A stretch of DNA of 64,000 nucleotides from NCBI GenBank assembly GCA_963746185.1, contig CAVVAE010000004.1, positions 744,001 to 808,000 of the forward strand, given 5' to 3'. Below the pieces are notes generated by a model. The model searched no databases. It had not been told where the DNA came from and saw only the letters and a program-made list of their open reading frames with translations. Both the position numbers and the translations under genes were made by a program. This stretch comes from CAVVAE01 sp963746185. Its GTDB lineage: Bacteria; Actinomycetota; Actinomycetes; Propionibacteriales; Nocardioidaceae. Of the stretch, positions 1 through 11,929 are shown piece by piece. Within the stretch, counting starts at the first letter, position 1, and the number at the start of each line of letters is the position of its first letter.

Positions 1-1044
1 GGGCAGGGTCACAACGCCCGTCACGTCAGTCGTACGGAAGTAGAACTGGGGACGGTAGTTGTTGAAGAACGGCGTATGACGGCCGCCCTCTTCCTTGGAA
101 AGGATGTAGACGTTGGCATCGAAGTTGGTGTGCGGCGTCGTCGAGCCAGGCTTGATGACGACCATGCCACGCTCCACGTCTTCGCGCTTCGTGCCACGGA
201 GCAACAGTCCGACGTTCTCGCCGGCCTCACCCGTGTCGAGCAGCTTGCGGAACATCTCGATTCCGGTGACCGTCGTCGTCTGCTTCTCATCGCGGATACC
301 GATGATGTCGACGGTCTCGTTGATCTTCACGATCCCGCGCTCGATCCGGCCGGTGATGACGGTTCCACGACCGGTGATCGTGAACACGTCCTCAACGGGC
401 ATGAGGAACGGCTTCTCGGTGTCGCGCTCAGGCTGCGGAATGTGCTCATCGACAGCAGTCATCAGCTCGACGATGGACTCGCTCCACTTCTCGTCGCCGT
501 TCAGCGCCGGGAAGGCAGCCACGCGGACAACGGGAATGTCGTCGCCGGCGTACTCGTACTCCGACAGCAACTCGCGAACCTCGAGCTCGACGAGCTCGAT
601 GAGCTCCTCGTCCTCGACCATGTCGCACTTGTTGAGGGCAACGACAATCGCCGGCACGCCCACCTGGCGAGCGAGCAGCACGTGCTCACGCGTCTGGGGC
701 ATCGGGCCGTCGGTGGCGGCAACCACGAGGATCGCGCCGTCCATCTGAGCCGCACCGGTGATCATGTTCTTGATGTAGTCGGCGTGACCCGGGCAGTCGA
801 CGTGCGCGTAGTGACGCGACTCTGTCTGGTACTCGATGTGGGCGATCGAGATCGTAATACCGCGCTGCTTCTCCTCAGGCGCCTTGTCGATGTCGTCAAA
901 GGCGAACTGGGGGTTCAGGTCGGGGAACTTCTCGTGCAGCACCTTCGAGATCGCCGCGGTCAGAGTGGTCTTCCCGTGGTCGATGTGGCCGATGGTGCCG
1001 ATGTTCACGTGCGGTTTGGTCCGCTCGAATTTGGCCTTCGCCAC
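1..1044 (-). CDS. tuf: Elongation factor Tu (3'-truncated by window edge)
   Basis: EF-Tu is the cytoplasmic GTPase that delivers aminoacyl-tRNA to the ribosome. The reading frame runs 348 codons from a GTG start at 1044 to the window edge, so about 50 C-terminal residues are missing compared with the usual ~397. Visible G-motifs are GHIDHGKTT (G1), RGITI (switch I), DCPGHADY (G3) and NKCDMVED (G4). The last visible residues, FYFRTTDVTG, belong to the third beta-barrel domain. A strong AGGAGG sits just upstream of the GTG and settles the start. It is the last visible gene of the rpsL-rpsG-fusA-tuf operon, 63 bp after fusA, and is probably co-transcribed from the promoter upstream of rpsL. Confidence 0.98.
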   Translation of the reverse strand, partial: MAKAKFERTKPHVNIGTIGHIDHGKTTLTAAISKVLHEKFPDLNPQFAFDDIDKAPEEKQRGITISIAHIEYQTESRHYAHVDCPGHADYIKNMITGAAQMDGAILVVAATDGPMPQTREHVLLARQVGVPAIVVALNKCDMVEDEELIELVELEVRELLSEYEYAGDDIPVVRVAAFPALNGDEKWSESIVELMTAVDEHIPQPERDTEKPFLMPVEDVFTITGRGTVITGRIERGIVKINETVDIIGIRDEKQTTTVTGIEMFRKLLDTGEAGENVGLLLRGTKREDVERGMVVIKPGSTTPHTNFDANVYILSKEEGGRHTPFFNNYRPQFYFRTTDVTGVVTLP

Positions 1045-1107
1045 TTGGACTTCCTCCTCGTTAGAACTTGACTCGTTACGTGTACGCCGGAAAGCAACCC
1101 TAGTGGG

Positions 1108-3213
1108 TCACTCGCCGCGGACCTTCTGGATGATCTCGTCGGCGACGCTCCTCGGAACCTCGGCGTACGAGTCGAACTGCATGGAGTACGACGCGCGACC
1201 TTGGGTCTTCGACCGCAAGTCACCAACGTATCCAAACATCTCTGAAAGCGGAACTAGAGCCTTGACCTGCTTAGCTCCACCGGGTGCTTCCTCCATGGCC
1301 TGGATGTGTCCACGCCTGGAGTTGAGGTCGCCGATGACTTCGCCCATGTAGTCCTCAGGTGTGGTGACCTCGACGGCCATCATCGGCTCGAGCAGCACCG
1401 GGTCTGCTCTGCGAGCCGCTTCCTTGAAGACCATGCGGCCGGCCATCTTGAAGGCCATTTCGGAGGAGTCGACGTCGTGGTAGGCGCCATCCTTCAACGT
1501 GACCTTGATGTCGACCATCGGGTAGCCGGCGAGGACGCCGAACTCCATCGCTTCCTGGATGCCCTCATCGACCGGCGGGATGTACTCGCGCGGGATGCGC
1601 CCACCCGTGACGGCGTTGACGAACTCGTAGCCACCGTCGCCGTCGCCACCTGTGGGCTCCATGTCGATGATGACCTTGGCGAACTGACCCGAACCACCGG
1701 TCTGCTTCTTGTGGATGTAGTCCACTTTCTGCACGGGACGACGAATCGTCTCGCGGTAGGCCACCTGCGGCTTGCCGACGTTCGCCTCGACGCGGAACTC
1801 GCGACGCATGCGGTCGACGAGAATGTCGAGGTGGAGCTCGCCCATGCCACCGATGATGGTCTGGCCGGTCTCTTCGTCAGTGCGGACCGTGAACGTGGGG
1901 TCTTCCTCGGCGAGCCGCTGGATGGCGACGCCGAGCTTCTCCTGGTCGCCCTTCGACTTCGGCTCAATCGCGACCGAGATCACCGTGGCGGGGAACGTCA
2001 TCGACTCCAGGACAACCGGGTTGGCCTGGTCGCAGAGCGTCTCGCCGGTGGTGGTGTCCTTCAGACCCATCACAGCAACGATGTGCCCGGCGCCGACCGA
2101 TGCGATCTCCTCACGCTTGTTGGCGTGCATCCGGTAGATCTTGCCGATGCGCTCTTTCTTGCCCTTGGTCGGGTTGAGCACCTGGGTGCCGGTCTCGAGA
2201 CGACCCGAGTAGACGCGAAGGTAGGTCAGCTTGCCGAGGTGTTGGTCGGCCATGATCTTGAACGCGAGCGCGGAGAACGGTTCGGACTCCGCCGGGACCC
2301 GAGTGATGATCTCGTCCTCGTTGTCCACTGCGTGACCGTCGATGCCCTCAACGTCAACCGGCGACGGGAGGTAGTCGACGACAGCGTCAAGCAACGGCTG
2401 GATGCCCTTGTTCTTGAACGCCGTGCCCGTAAGCACCGGGGTCAGCTTGCCGCCGACCGTCGCACGCCGGATAGCGGCCTTGAGCAGCTCGACCGACGGC
2501 TCTTCTCCTTCGAGATAGAGCTCCATCATGTCGTCGTCGGCCTCAGCAATGGTCTCGAGCAACCGGTCGCGCCACTCGCGTGCAGCGTCGGTGTGCGACG
2601 CAGGAATGTCCTCGGTGCTGTAGTCCTCGCCCTTGGCGGTTTCGCCGCGCCATGTGAGCGCACGCATCTCGACCAGGTCGACGACACCGATGAAGTCGGC
2701 CTCGGTGCCGATCGGGATCTGCAGCACGAGCGGGATCGCACCGAGACGCGACTCGATCATTTCGACACAGCGGTGAAACTCAGCGCCGGTGCGGTCAAGC
2801 TTGTTGACGAAGCACATGCGCGGAATCTTGTAGCGGTCAGCCTGGCGCCAGACGGTCTCCGACTGCGGCTCGACGCCGGCGACACCGTCGAACACGGCGA
2901 TGGCACCGTCGAGGACCCGGAGCGACCGCTCGACCTCGACAGTGAAGTCGACGTGTCCTGGGGTGTCGAGGATGTTGATCGTGTGGTCTTTCCACGTGCA
3001 GGTCGTCGCGGCGGACGTGATCGTGATGCCGCGCTCTTGCTCCTGCTCCATCCAGTCCATCGTGGCGGCGCCCTCGTGGACCTCACCGATCTTGTAGTTG
3101 ATGCCGGTGTAGAACAGGATCCGCTCGGTGGTTGTGGTCTTACCGGCATCGATGTGAGCCATGATGCCGATGTTGCGGACCTTGCTCAGGTCAGTCGTGA
3201 TGACGGTTGCCAC
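1108..3213 (-). CDS. fusA: Elongation factor G
   Basis: EF-G is the ribosomal translocase GTPase. The 701-residue product has the family length. N-terminal GTPase motifs are AHIDAGKTTT (G1), RGITITSA (switch I), DTPGHVDFT (G3) and NKLDRTGA (G4); the C-terminal half carries the domain IV/V signatures, for example GRIPREYIPPV and the RRGHI region. The start is GTG, preceded by AAGGAA about 8 nt upstream. It lies 95 bp after rpsG and 63 bp before tuf in the str operon. No insertions or missing motifs are apparent. Confidence 0.99.
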   Translation of the reverse strand: MATVITTDLSKVRNIGIMAHIDAGKTTTTERILFYTGINYKIGEVHEGAATMDWMEQEQERGITITSAATTCTWKDHTINILDTPGHVDFTVEVERSLRVLDGAIAVFDGVAGVEPQSETVWRQADRYKIPRMCFVNKLDRTGAEFHRCVEMIESRLGAIPLVLQIPIGTEADFIGVVDLVEMRALTWRGETAKGEDYSTEDIPASHTDAAREWRDRLLETIAEADDDMMELYLEGEEPSVELLKAAIRRATVGGKLTPVLTGTAFKNKGIQPLLDAVVDYLPSPVDVEGIDGHAVDNEDEIITRVPAESEPFSALAFKIMADQHLGKLTYLRVYSGRLETGTQVLNPTKGKKERIGKIYRMHANKREEIASVGAGHIVAVMGLKDTTTGETLCDQANPVVLESMTFPATVISVAIEPKSKGDQEKLGVAIQRLAEEDPTFTVRTDEETGQTIIGGMGELHLDILVDRMRREFRVEANVGKPQVAYRETIRRPVQKVDYIHKKQTGGSGQFAKVIIDMEPTGGDGDGGYEFVNAVTGGRIPREYIPPVDEGIQEAMEFGVLAGYPMVDIKVTLKDGAYHDVDSSEMAFKMAGRMVFKEAARRADPVLLEPMMAVEVTTPEDYMGEVIGDLNSRRGHIQAMEEAPGGAKQVKALVPLSEMFGYVGDLRSKTQGRASYSMQFDSYAEVPRSVADEIIQKVRGE

Positions 3214-3308
3214 GGTTGGCGTTCCTTAGCGGTATATGGGTGGATGAGCTTGGCGGATGGCGTACGACGAACGTCGGGTCGAGAGACCTCTCGCGGCGTA
3301 CACCCTCA

Positions 3309-3779
3309 TCACCAGCGGTAGTGCGCGAAGGCCTTGTTGGACTCGGCCATCTTGTGAGTGTCCTCGCGGCGCTTCACGGCAGCTCCGAGCCCGTTGGAGG
3401 CGTCGAGCAGCTCGTTCATCAAACGCTCGGACATGGTCTTCTCACGGCGAGCCTGCGAGTACTGCACCAGCCAGCGCAGCGCGAGGGTGGTCTGGCGAGG
3501 CACGCGGACCTCGACCGGAACCTGGTAGGTGGCTCCACCGACACGGCGGCTGCGGACCTCGAGAGTCGGCCGGACGTTGTCGAGGGCGCGCTTGAGCGTG
3601 ATCACGGGATCGGTGCCGGTCTTGTCGCGGCAGCCTTCGAGTGCGGTGTGCACGATCTTCTCGGCAACCTGCTTCTTGCCGTCGACGAGCACCTTGTTGA
3701 TCAGCTGCGTGACCAGCTGGCTGCCGTAGACCGGGTCGATCTCGACCGGGCGCTTGGGGGCTGGGCCCTTGCGAGGCAT
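3309..3779 (-). CDS. rpsG: 30S ribosomal protein S7
   Basis: S7 is a primary 16S rRNA-binding protein that organises the head of the small subunit. The product is 156 residues, the usual length, starting MPRKGPAPKR and ending with the conserved FAHYRW. Its ATG overlaps the rpsL stop by one base (TAATG), so translation is probably coupled to rpsL. An in-frame extension upstream of this ATG is only the shadow of rpsL and was discarded. Confidence 0.99.
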   Translation of the reverse strand: MPRKGPAPKRPVEIDPVYGSQLVTQLINKVLVDGKKQVAEKIVHTALEGCRDKTGTDPVITLKRALDNVRPTLEVRSRRVGGATYQVPVEVRVPRQTTLALRWLVQYSQARREKTMSERLMNELLDASNGLGAAVKRREDTHKMAESNKAFAHYRW

Positions 3780-4153
3780 TAGCTCTTCTCCTTCTTCGCG
3801 CCGTAGCGGCTGCGAGCCTGCTTGCGGTTCTTGACACCTTGGGTGTCGAGCGAGCCGCGGATGATCTTGTAGCGAACACCCGGCAGGTCCTTCACTCGGC
3901 CGCCGCGCACGAGCACGATCGAGTGCTCCTGGAGGTTGTGGCCGACGCCTGGAATGTAAGCCGTGACCTCGATGCCGCTGGTCAGACGCACACGCGCCAC
4001 CTTGCGAAGAGCGGAGTTCGGCTTCTTCGGCGTCGTCGTGTAAACGCGCGTGCACACGCCGCGCCGCTGAGGGGATCCCTTCAGGGCTGGCGTCTTCGTC
4101 TTCGACACCTTGTCCTGGCGGCCCTTACGGACCAGCTGTTGGATGGTGGGCAC
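3779..4153 (-). CDS. rpsL: 30S ribosomal protein S12
   Basis: S12 sits at the decoding centre of the small subunit. With the GTG start at 4153 the product is exactly 124 residues, the family norm; longer upstream starts fall in the leader. The decoding-loop motifs TPKKPNSALRK and KDLPGVRYK are intact and carry the lysines whose mutation gives streptomycin resistance, so the locus looks wild type there. It is the first gene of the str operon, expressed from the promoter at 4354-4382 with an mRNA leader of roughly 190 nt. Confidence 0.99.
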   Translation of the reverse strand: MPTIQQLVRKGRQDKVSKTKTPALKGSPQRRGVCTRVYTTTPKKPNSALRKVARVRLTSGIEVTAYIPGVGHNLQEHSIVLVRGGRVKDLPGVRYKIIRGSLDTQGVKNRKQARSRYGAKKEKS

Positions 4154-4353
4154 CGCGTCGTTCTCTTTCCTGTCGGTTTGAAACTCGAGGGATTCATGCT
4201 GCGGCGTCTGTGTCCGCGACCCCCGCGGCCGGGTGTGTCCCTGACATCGGTCACAGGTGCAGACCGGAGTCGGCGTCTGTATGGGTCGAGCGCAGACCTC
4301 GTGGCCTGAGTGACACACGAGAGGGCCTGGAAGCACTCCAGGCACAGTGGTCA

Positions 4354-4382
4354 AGATTACCGGGTGCGGGTGGCAGGGTCAA
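4354..4382 (-). promoter_or_regulatory. Promoter of the rpsL-rpsG-fusA-tuf operon
   Basis: On the minus strand TTGACC (4382-4377) and TAATCT (4359-4354) are separated by 17 bp, close to the housekeeping sigma-70/HrdB consensus. It is the only convincing promoter seen between the gene at 4420 and rpsL. The predicted transcription start lies near 4347, leaving a long leader that could carry regulation. Seen by eye; no transcript data. Confidence 0.75.
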
Positions 4383-4419
4383 AACGACCCCGATCCGGTG
4401 ACTACGGGCGGAGCCAGAC

Positions 4420-4941
4420 TCAGTTAGGGCCCTGCTCGCGGACTGCCTTGACGTTCTCCATGGCGCCACGCAGCTCGCTCAACCACTCCTCGGAGTGCTG
4501 TCCGACCAGCCGGACGCACCAACCCAGGGCGTCTGCCCGGGAACGGGCCACTCCGGACTCGACGAGGGTGTCGAGCACCCGCCGCTGAGGCTGCCGGAGC
4601 CGCGTCATCACCGGTGCCGCGAGGTGGGTGAACAAGGCTGACCGCTCGTCGATCGTGGCTCCCCACGACACCTTCCGGTCAAAACGGGACTCTGCCTCAC
4701 GGGCGACGGCAATCCGGTGGTCACGGGTCTCTTCACGCCAGGCCGAGATCCGCCCAGCGGCGGCTTCCTTGCGAGCGTCCTCAGTGGCATCGTCGCCGAG
4801 CTCGATCGGGTCGAGGCCGATCAACACCGTGATCTCCTCACGATCGACGGTGATGCTGGGCTGCTGAGCGGTCCAGCTGGCCGGCAGCCGGCCCGTGAAC
4901 CAGGCTGCAATGGTCTGGTCGGTTGCCTCGTTCGTAATCAT
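4420..4941 (-). CDS. Conserved hypothetical protein
   Basis: A 173-residue soluble protein that I do not recognise. The ATG at 4941 begins MITNEATDQT; an upstream ATG at 5001 would run into the NUDIX gene and is less likely. The N-terminal third reads like a short beta-rich domain (ITVDREEITVLIGL), followed by a charged alpha-helical region with many Glu/Arg and a helical C-terminus (RSRADALGWCVRLVGQ). No signal peptide or membrane segment is visible. It is the last of a run of minus-strand genes (NUDIX, then this) ending just before the str promoter. Function unknown. Confidence 0.75.
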   Translation of the reverse strand: MITNEATDQTIAAWFTGRLPASWTAQQPSITVDREEITVLIGLDPIELGDDATEDARKEAAAGRISAWREETRDHRIAVAREAESRFDRKVSWGATIDERSALFTHLAAPVMTRLRQPQRRVLDTLVESGVARSRADALGWCVRLVGQHSEEWLSELRGAMENVKAVREQGPN

Positions 4942-4951
4942 GTAATCAAGA

Positions 4952-5446
4952 TTACCTCGGAGATCGGCGCTGCACCAGGTCCAGGGTGTAGCGGACCACA
5001 TCGGCTGCCGGAAAGTCCGATTTCAGCGCCTCGGCGATCGGGATCCAGGCCACCGCGTCCGTCGTACCGTCGACCTCGATCACGTGCGGCTCGTCGTGCG
5101 CTGACGTGATCGTCGCGTCGTAAAGCAGATGCACACCATGGAAGTCCTCGAGCACACCCTGCGGGGACAGCCCGGTGAAGTGTCGCGAGAAGACGCCGCG
5201 AACCGCGCCGATCGCCACCTCCAGCCCGGTTTCTTCGTGCACCTCACGACGCAGCGACTCCTCCGGGTGCTCTCCGTGGTCGACACCGCCACCAGGCAGC
5301 GTCCAGGTGCCCGCCGTCCCGTAGCCCGAGCCGGCGATCCGGGCGAGCAGTACCTCGTCTCCCCGAATCAAGATCGCACGAGCCGACAGCCGTTGATGGC
5401 GTACGGGAGTCGCAGCGGGATCCGCCGACGCGCCCCCACGATTCAT
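4952..5446 (-). CDS. NUDIX hydrolase
   Basis: A 164-residue NUDIX-superfamily hydrolase, expected to cleave a nucleoside diphosphate linked to another moiety using Mg2+ or Mn2+. The Nudix box is complete, from GGGVDHGEHPEES to REVHEETGL, with the catalytic REVHEE glutamates present. The N-terminal RAILIRGDEVLLARI is the usual first strands of the fold. The substrate cannot be read from sequence. It lies 10 bp upstream of the 4420-4941 gene on the same strand and may be co-transcribed with it. Confidence 0.9.
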   Translation of the reverse strand: MNRGGASADPAATPVRHQRLSARAILIRGDEVLLARIAGSGYGTAGTWTLPGGGVDHGEHPEESLRREVHEETGLEVAIGAVRGVFSRHFTGLSPQGVLEDFHGVHLLYDATITSAHDEPHVIEVDGTTDAVAWIPIAEALKSDFPAADVVRYTLDLVQRRSPR

Positions 5447-5485
5447 GGCGCGAACGTTAGCAACCGCGCGTACGCGGAGTCCGCG

Positions 5486-6619
5486 TCAGGCTCGATAGCC
5501 GCCCTCCGGGCCGGCCCACCCTTGAGGAGGCGGTGGCGGCGAGCTGGCTCGGCGGTTGACCTGCAGAGCAACCAGGCCGATCAGAGCGAGACCTCCGACC
5601 AAGGCAAAGGCGCCTGCCCAACGCAGCGGATGATCGGTCTGCAGTGAAGCGATCGCCGAGACCGGGATGATGGCCGCGCCGAGGAAGGAAAGAATCGCGA
5701 AGCCCACGTAGCCCGTGTAGGCGTAGGCCAACGCCGCCAAAATCGCGACGATGAGACCCATCACCATCGCGACCCTGATGTCGGAGCGAACGCTCGACAG
5801 ACCCGGGAAGTCCCCCGCGCCCGTTACGGGCTCTGCGAACGCATTGCTGATCGCGTAGATGGTGGCGTTCACGTAGATCACCAGGGCCATCGCCAGCAGC
5901 GAGATGCTCACCCCGATCACCCCCAACAGGTGACGGGTGTCGAAGCGCCAGCCAGCTGCGGCGACCACGAGCCCGTAGACGAGGAAGCCGATCCCCACGA
6001 GGAGCACATCGCCTGAGTCGTTCGGGGAATCTGACGACAACGTGTCACTGAAGATCTGTCCGAGCAAAACGCCGCCGCCGACAACAGCCACGACCGCGAA
6101 CAGGTGTCCTTTCAGGAACCAGTAGCCGGCGCCCCCACCGACCAGCATCAGAACCCCGGCGAGGTAGACCAGAGCATCGGGGTCCCACAAAATGACCAAA
6201 GAGAGCGCGAACGAGGCCAGCGCGAGGGCTCCGAGGATTCCTCCCACCCAGGCCGCGTAGGGCCGCCCGCGCAGGAGGAGAAAGCTGCCCGCGGACGTCG
6301 CCGCCAACAGCACGGTCACAGCCGCGAGCATCAAGAGCAGCTTCCACTCGAAGTCTTTGCCGCTGGAGATCACCGATGTCTCGGCGAATGCGGTCCCCAG
6401 CAGGCCGGCAGCCAGAATCGCCCCCGCAGCCAGCACGCGTGGTCGCTCCCAGCCCGCGGCTCTGACGTCAGTCGGCGTGCCGGCTTCGCTATGCGGCGTA
6501 GCTCCGGCGTTCACCGCCCGGTAGACCCGGTCGGCCTGATACGGAGTCAAGGTGCCGTCGGAGACGAGCGGGTTGAGGGAGGAGTACAGCGAGTCGGGTG
6601 GTCCGTTTTGGGCGCTCAT
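5486..6619 (-). CDS. Multi-pass membrane protein, DUF2157-like layout
   Basis: A 377-residue integral membrane protein starting at the ATG at 6619 (MSAQNGPPDS); the longer upstream reading lacks support. A ~60-residue cytoplasmic N-terminus containing LVSDGTLTPYQADRVYRAV precedes about 10-12 hydrophobic helices from residue ~70 to ~355, then a short Pro-rich tail (SSPPPPPQGW). The short N-terminal helix pair followed by many helices resembles DUF2157 proteins, whose function is unknown; this assignment is tentative. It lies between the NUDIX gene and the threonine aldolase on the same strand. Confidence 0.75.
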   Translation of the reverse strand: MSAQNGPPDSLYSSLNPLVSDGTLTPYQADRVYRAVNAGATPHSEAGTPTDVRAAGWERPRVLAAGAILAAGLLGTAFAETSVISSGKDFEWKLLLMLAAVTVLLAATSAGSFLLLRGRPYAAWVGGILGALALASFALSLVILWDPDALVYLAGVLMLVGGGAGYWFLKGHLFAVVAVVGGGVLLGQIFSDTLSSDSPNDSGDVLLVGIGFLVYGLVVAAAGWRFDTRHLLGVIGVSISLLAMALVIYVNATIYAISNAFAEPVTGAGDFPGLSSVRSDIRVAMVMGLIVAILAALAYAYTGYVGFAILSFLGAAIIPVSAIASLQTDHPLRWAGAFALVGGLALIGLVALQVNRRASSPPPPPQGWAGPEGGYRA

Positions 6620-6675
6620 GGTCAGACGATAGTGGCTGACCCGGTCACGACCGGCCGGCTGGGAGCCGCGCCGCG

Positions 6676-7827
6676 TCAGGAGTCGAGAAGGCGGCCCAGC
6701 AGGTCGGCGGCTTCGTCGACCGACCACTCCACTGTCGACGCCCCTACGGCGAACTCCGTCCAAGACCAGCCCGGCACGTCTGCAGACCTCCAGGGTGAGG
6801 TCAGCACGAGCTTGTCGGACTCCATGGTCGCGATCAGCCGGTCCATCAGGTCATCCACGGGCAACGGCGCAAAGATCCGAAATGCGTTGGCATGCGGCGG
6901 ATTGGGGAAGACCTCCAGGCCGCGCGCCGGCAAGGCGGCCGCAAGCGCGACGGCGTACTCATGGAACTCGCCCATCCGCGGAAGCTGCTCACGCAGACCA
7001 CGTATCGCGCTCAGCGCGTAGGGCGACATCCGAAACAGCGTGCCGCCGTGGCGTTGTCGCCACTGGCGTGCCTCGGCGACGAAGTCCGTCGACCCAACGA
7101 TCGCGGCACCCGACAACCCTCCGAGCCCCTTGTAGAACGAGACGTACACGCTGTCCGCGAGTCCGGCGATCTCGTCGAGCCCGTGCGCGAGGTACGGCTG
7201 CGACTCCCAAACCCGCGCGCCGTCGAGGTGCAGTGGTACGTCGCGATCTTGGCAGGCGGTGGAGAAAGCCGACAGCTCGTCCCAGGTCGGGAGCAGGTAG
7301 CCGGCATCCCGGAGCGGAAGCTCCAACAGGGCCGCGGCGAGGACACCCGGGATGGCGTCGAGGTCTGCAGCGACCGGGACTTTCGATCCGACCGTCAGCC
7401 GCTCATAGGTCAACCCGTGCAGGTGCTGAGGGCCGTCGAGCTCGTGGTGCAGGAGATGCGAGAGATCTGGAATCGCGACGCGCTTGGAGCCCCTGCGGTC
7501 ACTCCACACCCGTAGCGCAGCCTGCTGCGCCATGATGCCGCTCGGAAACATCAGTGCTGCCGGCTTGCCGAGCAGCCGGGCAACCTCCCGCTCGAGAACC
7601 TCGACAGGACCCGACCCGCCGTACCGATCCCAGGTTTCTGCATCGTCGAGCTTGTCGACCTCCGCCGCCAGCGACTGCATGGCCTCCCGAGGAGACTCAG
7701 GCTTCGCCACGTGAAGCCAGCGGTCGGCACCGCGGGCGAGGTCGCGGAAGCGCTGCTCACGCACTTCGGGTGCTGCGGGATCTGGCGGGTCGACTGGGTC
7801 TACCGGCTGCTGGTCCGCGTCGCTCAC
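6676..7827 (-). CDS. Low-specificity L-threonine aldolase / beta-eliminating lyase family
   Basis: A fold-type I PLP enzyme of 383 residues, expected to cleave L-threonine or L-allo-threonine to glycine and acetaldehyde. Family features are the PLP-stacking stretch ALMFPSGIMAQQ, the Asp/Arg motif PLHLDGARVWE and the Schiff-base lysine in VSFYKGLGG. The start is GTG at 7827. A proline-rich, disordered ~20-residue N-terminus precedes the fold. The gene sits 110 bp after rpoC, past a hairpin terminator, so it is probably expressed separately from rpoBC. Exact substrate preference is inferred from the family. Confidence 0.85.
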   Translation of the reverse strand: MSDADQQPVDPVDPPDPAAPEVREQRFRDLARGADRWLHVAKPESPREAMQSLAAEVDKLDDAETWDRYGGSGPVEVLEREVARLLGKPAALMFPSGIMAQQAALRVWSDRRGSKRVAIPDLSHLLHHELDGPQHLHGLTYERLTVGSKVPVAADLDAIPGVLAAALLELPLRDAGYLLPTWDELSAFSTACQDRDVPLHLDGARVWESQPYLAHGLDEIAGLADSVYVSFYKGLGGLSGAAIVGSTDFVAEARQWRQRHGGTLFRMSPYALSAIRGLREQLPRMGEFHEYAVALAAALPARGLEVFPNPPHANAFRIFAPLPVDDLMDRLIATMESDKLVLTSPWRSADVPGWSWTEFAVGASTVEWSVDEAADLLGRLLDS

Positions 7828-7881
7828 GAGAGCATGATGCCACGCACGCGCTCACGCTTCGGTGAGTCCATGGACGACGAA

Positions 7882-7916
7882 GGGCGGGTACGACGACTCA
7901 GTCGTCATACCCGCCC
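7882..7916 (-). terminator. Hairpin terminator after rpoC
   Basis: A near-perfect inverted repeat lies 22 bp past the rpoC stop: arms GGGCGGGTA and TACCCGCCC with an inner GACGAC/GTCGTC stem. No clear U-tract follows on the minus strand, so it may act as an actinobacterial U-less terminator or as a 3'-end stabilising stem of the rpoBC transcript. Confidence 0.6.
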
Positions 7917-7937
7917 CACGCTTGGAGTGGCCTGACT

Positions 7938-11813
<3,876 letters not shown>

Positions 11814-11889
11814 GACTGTTCCTTCGTCTGGTGATGCTCTGATGTTTTTCTCATCTGGTCTGCGCTAAGAGCGGTCGACCGGGTCTGTT

Positions 11890-11929
11890 CTGTTGAGGAT
11901 GGCTGAGCTTGCTCAGACTTCCTCAACAG
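11890..11929 (-). other. Strong two-part hairpin spanning the rpoB stop codon
   Basis: Perfect 10-bp arms CTGTTGAGGA / TCCTCAACAG (11890-11899 and 11920-11929) enclose a second perfect stem CTGAGC-TT-GCTCAG. The structure overlaps the last rpoB codons and its stop (11913-11915) and reaches into the rpoB-rpoC spacer. No U-run follows on the minus strand, so full termination is unlikely. RNase processing or partial attenuation between rpoB and rpoC are possible roles (inference). Confidence 0.6.

Noticed and set aside
1306..3321. Long plus-strand ORF opposite fusA (671 codons)
   Set aside because: It mirrors fusA; His/Asp/Arg-rich antisense translation without motifs is the usual shadow in high-GC DNA.
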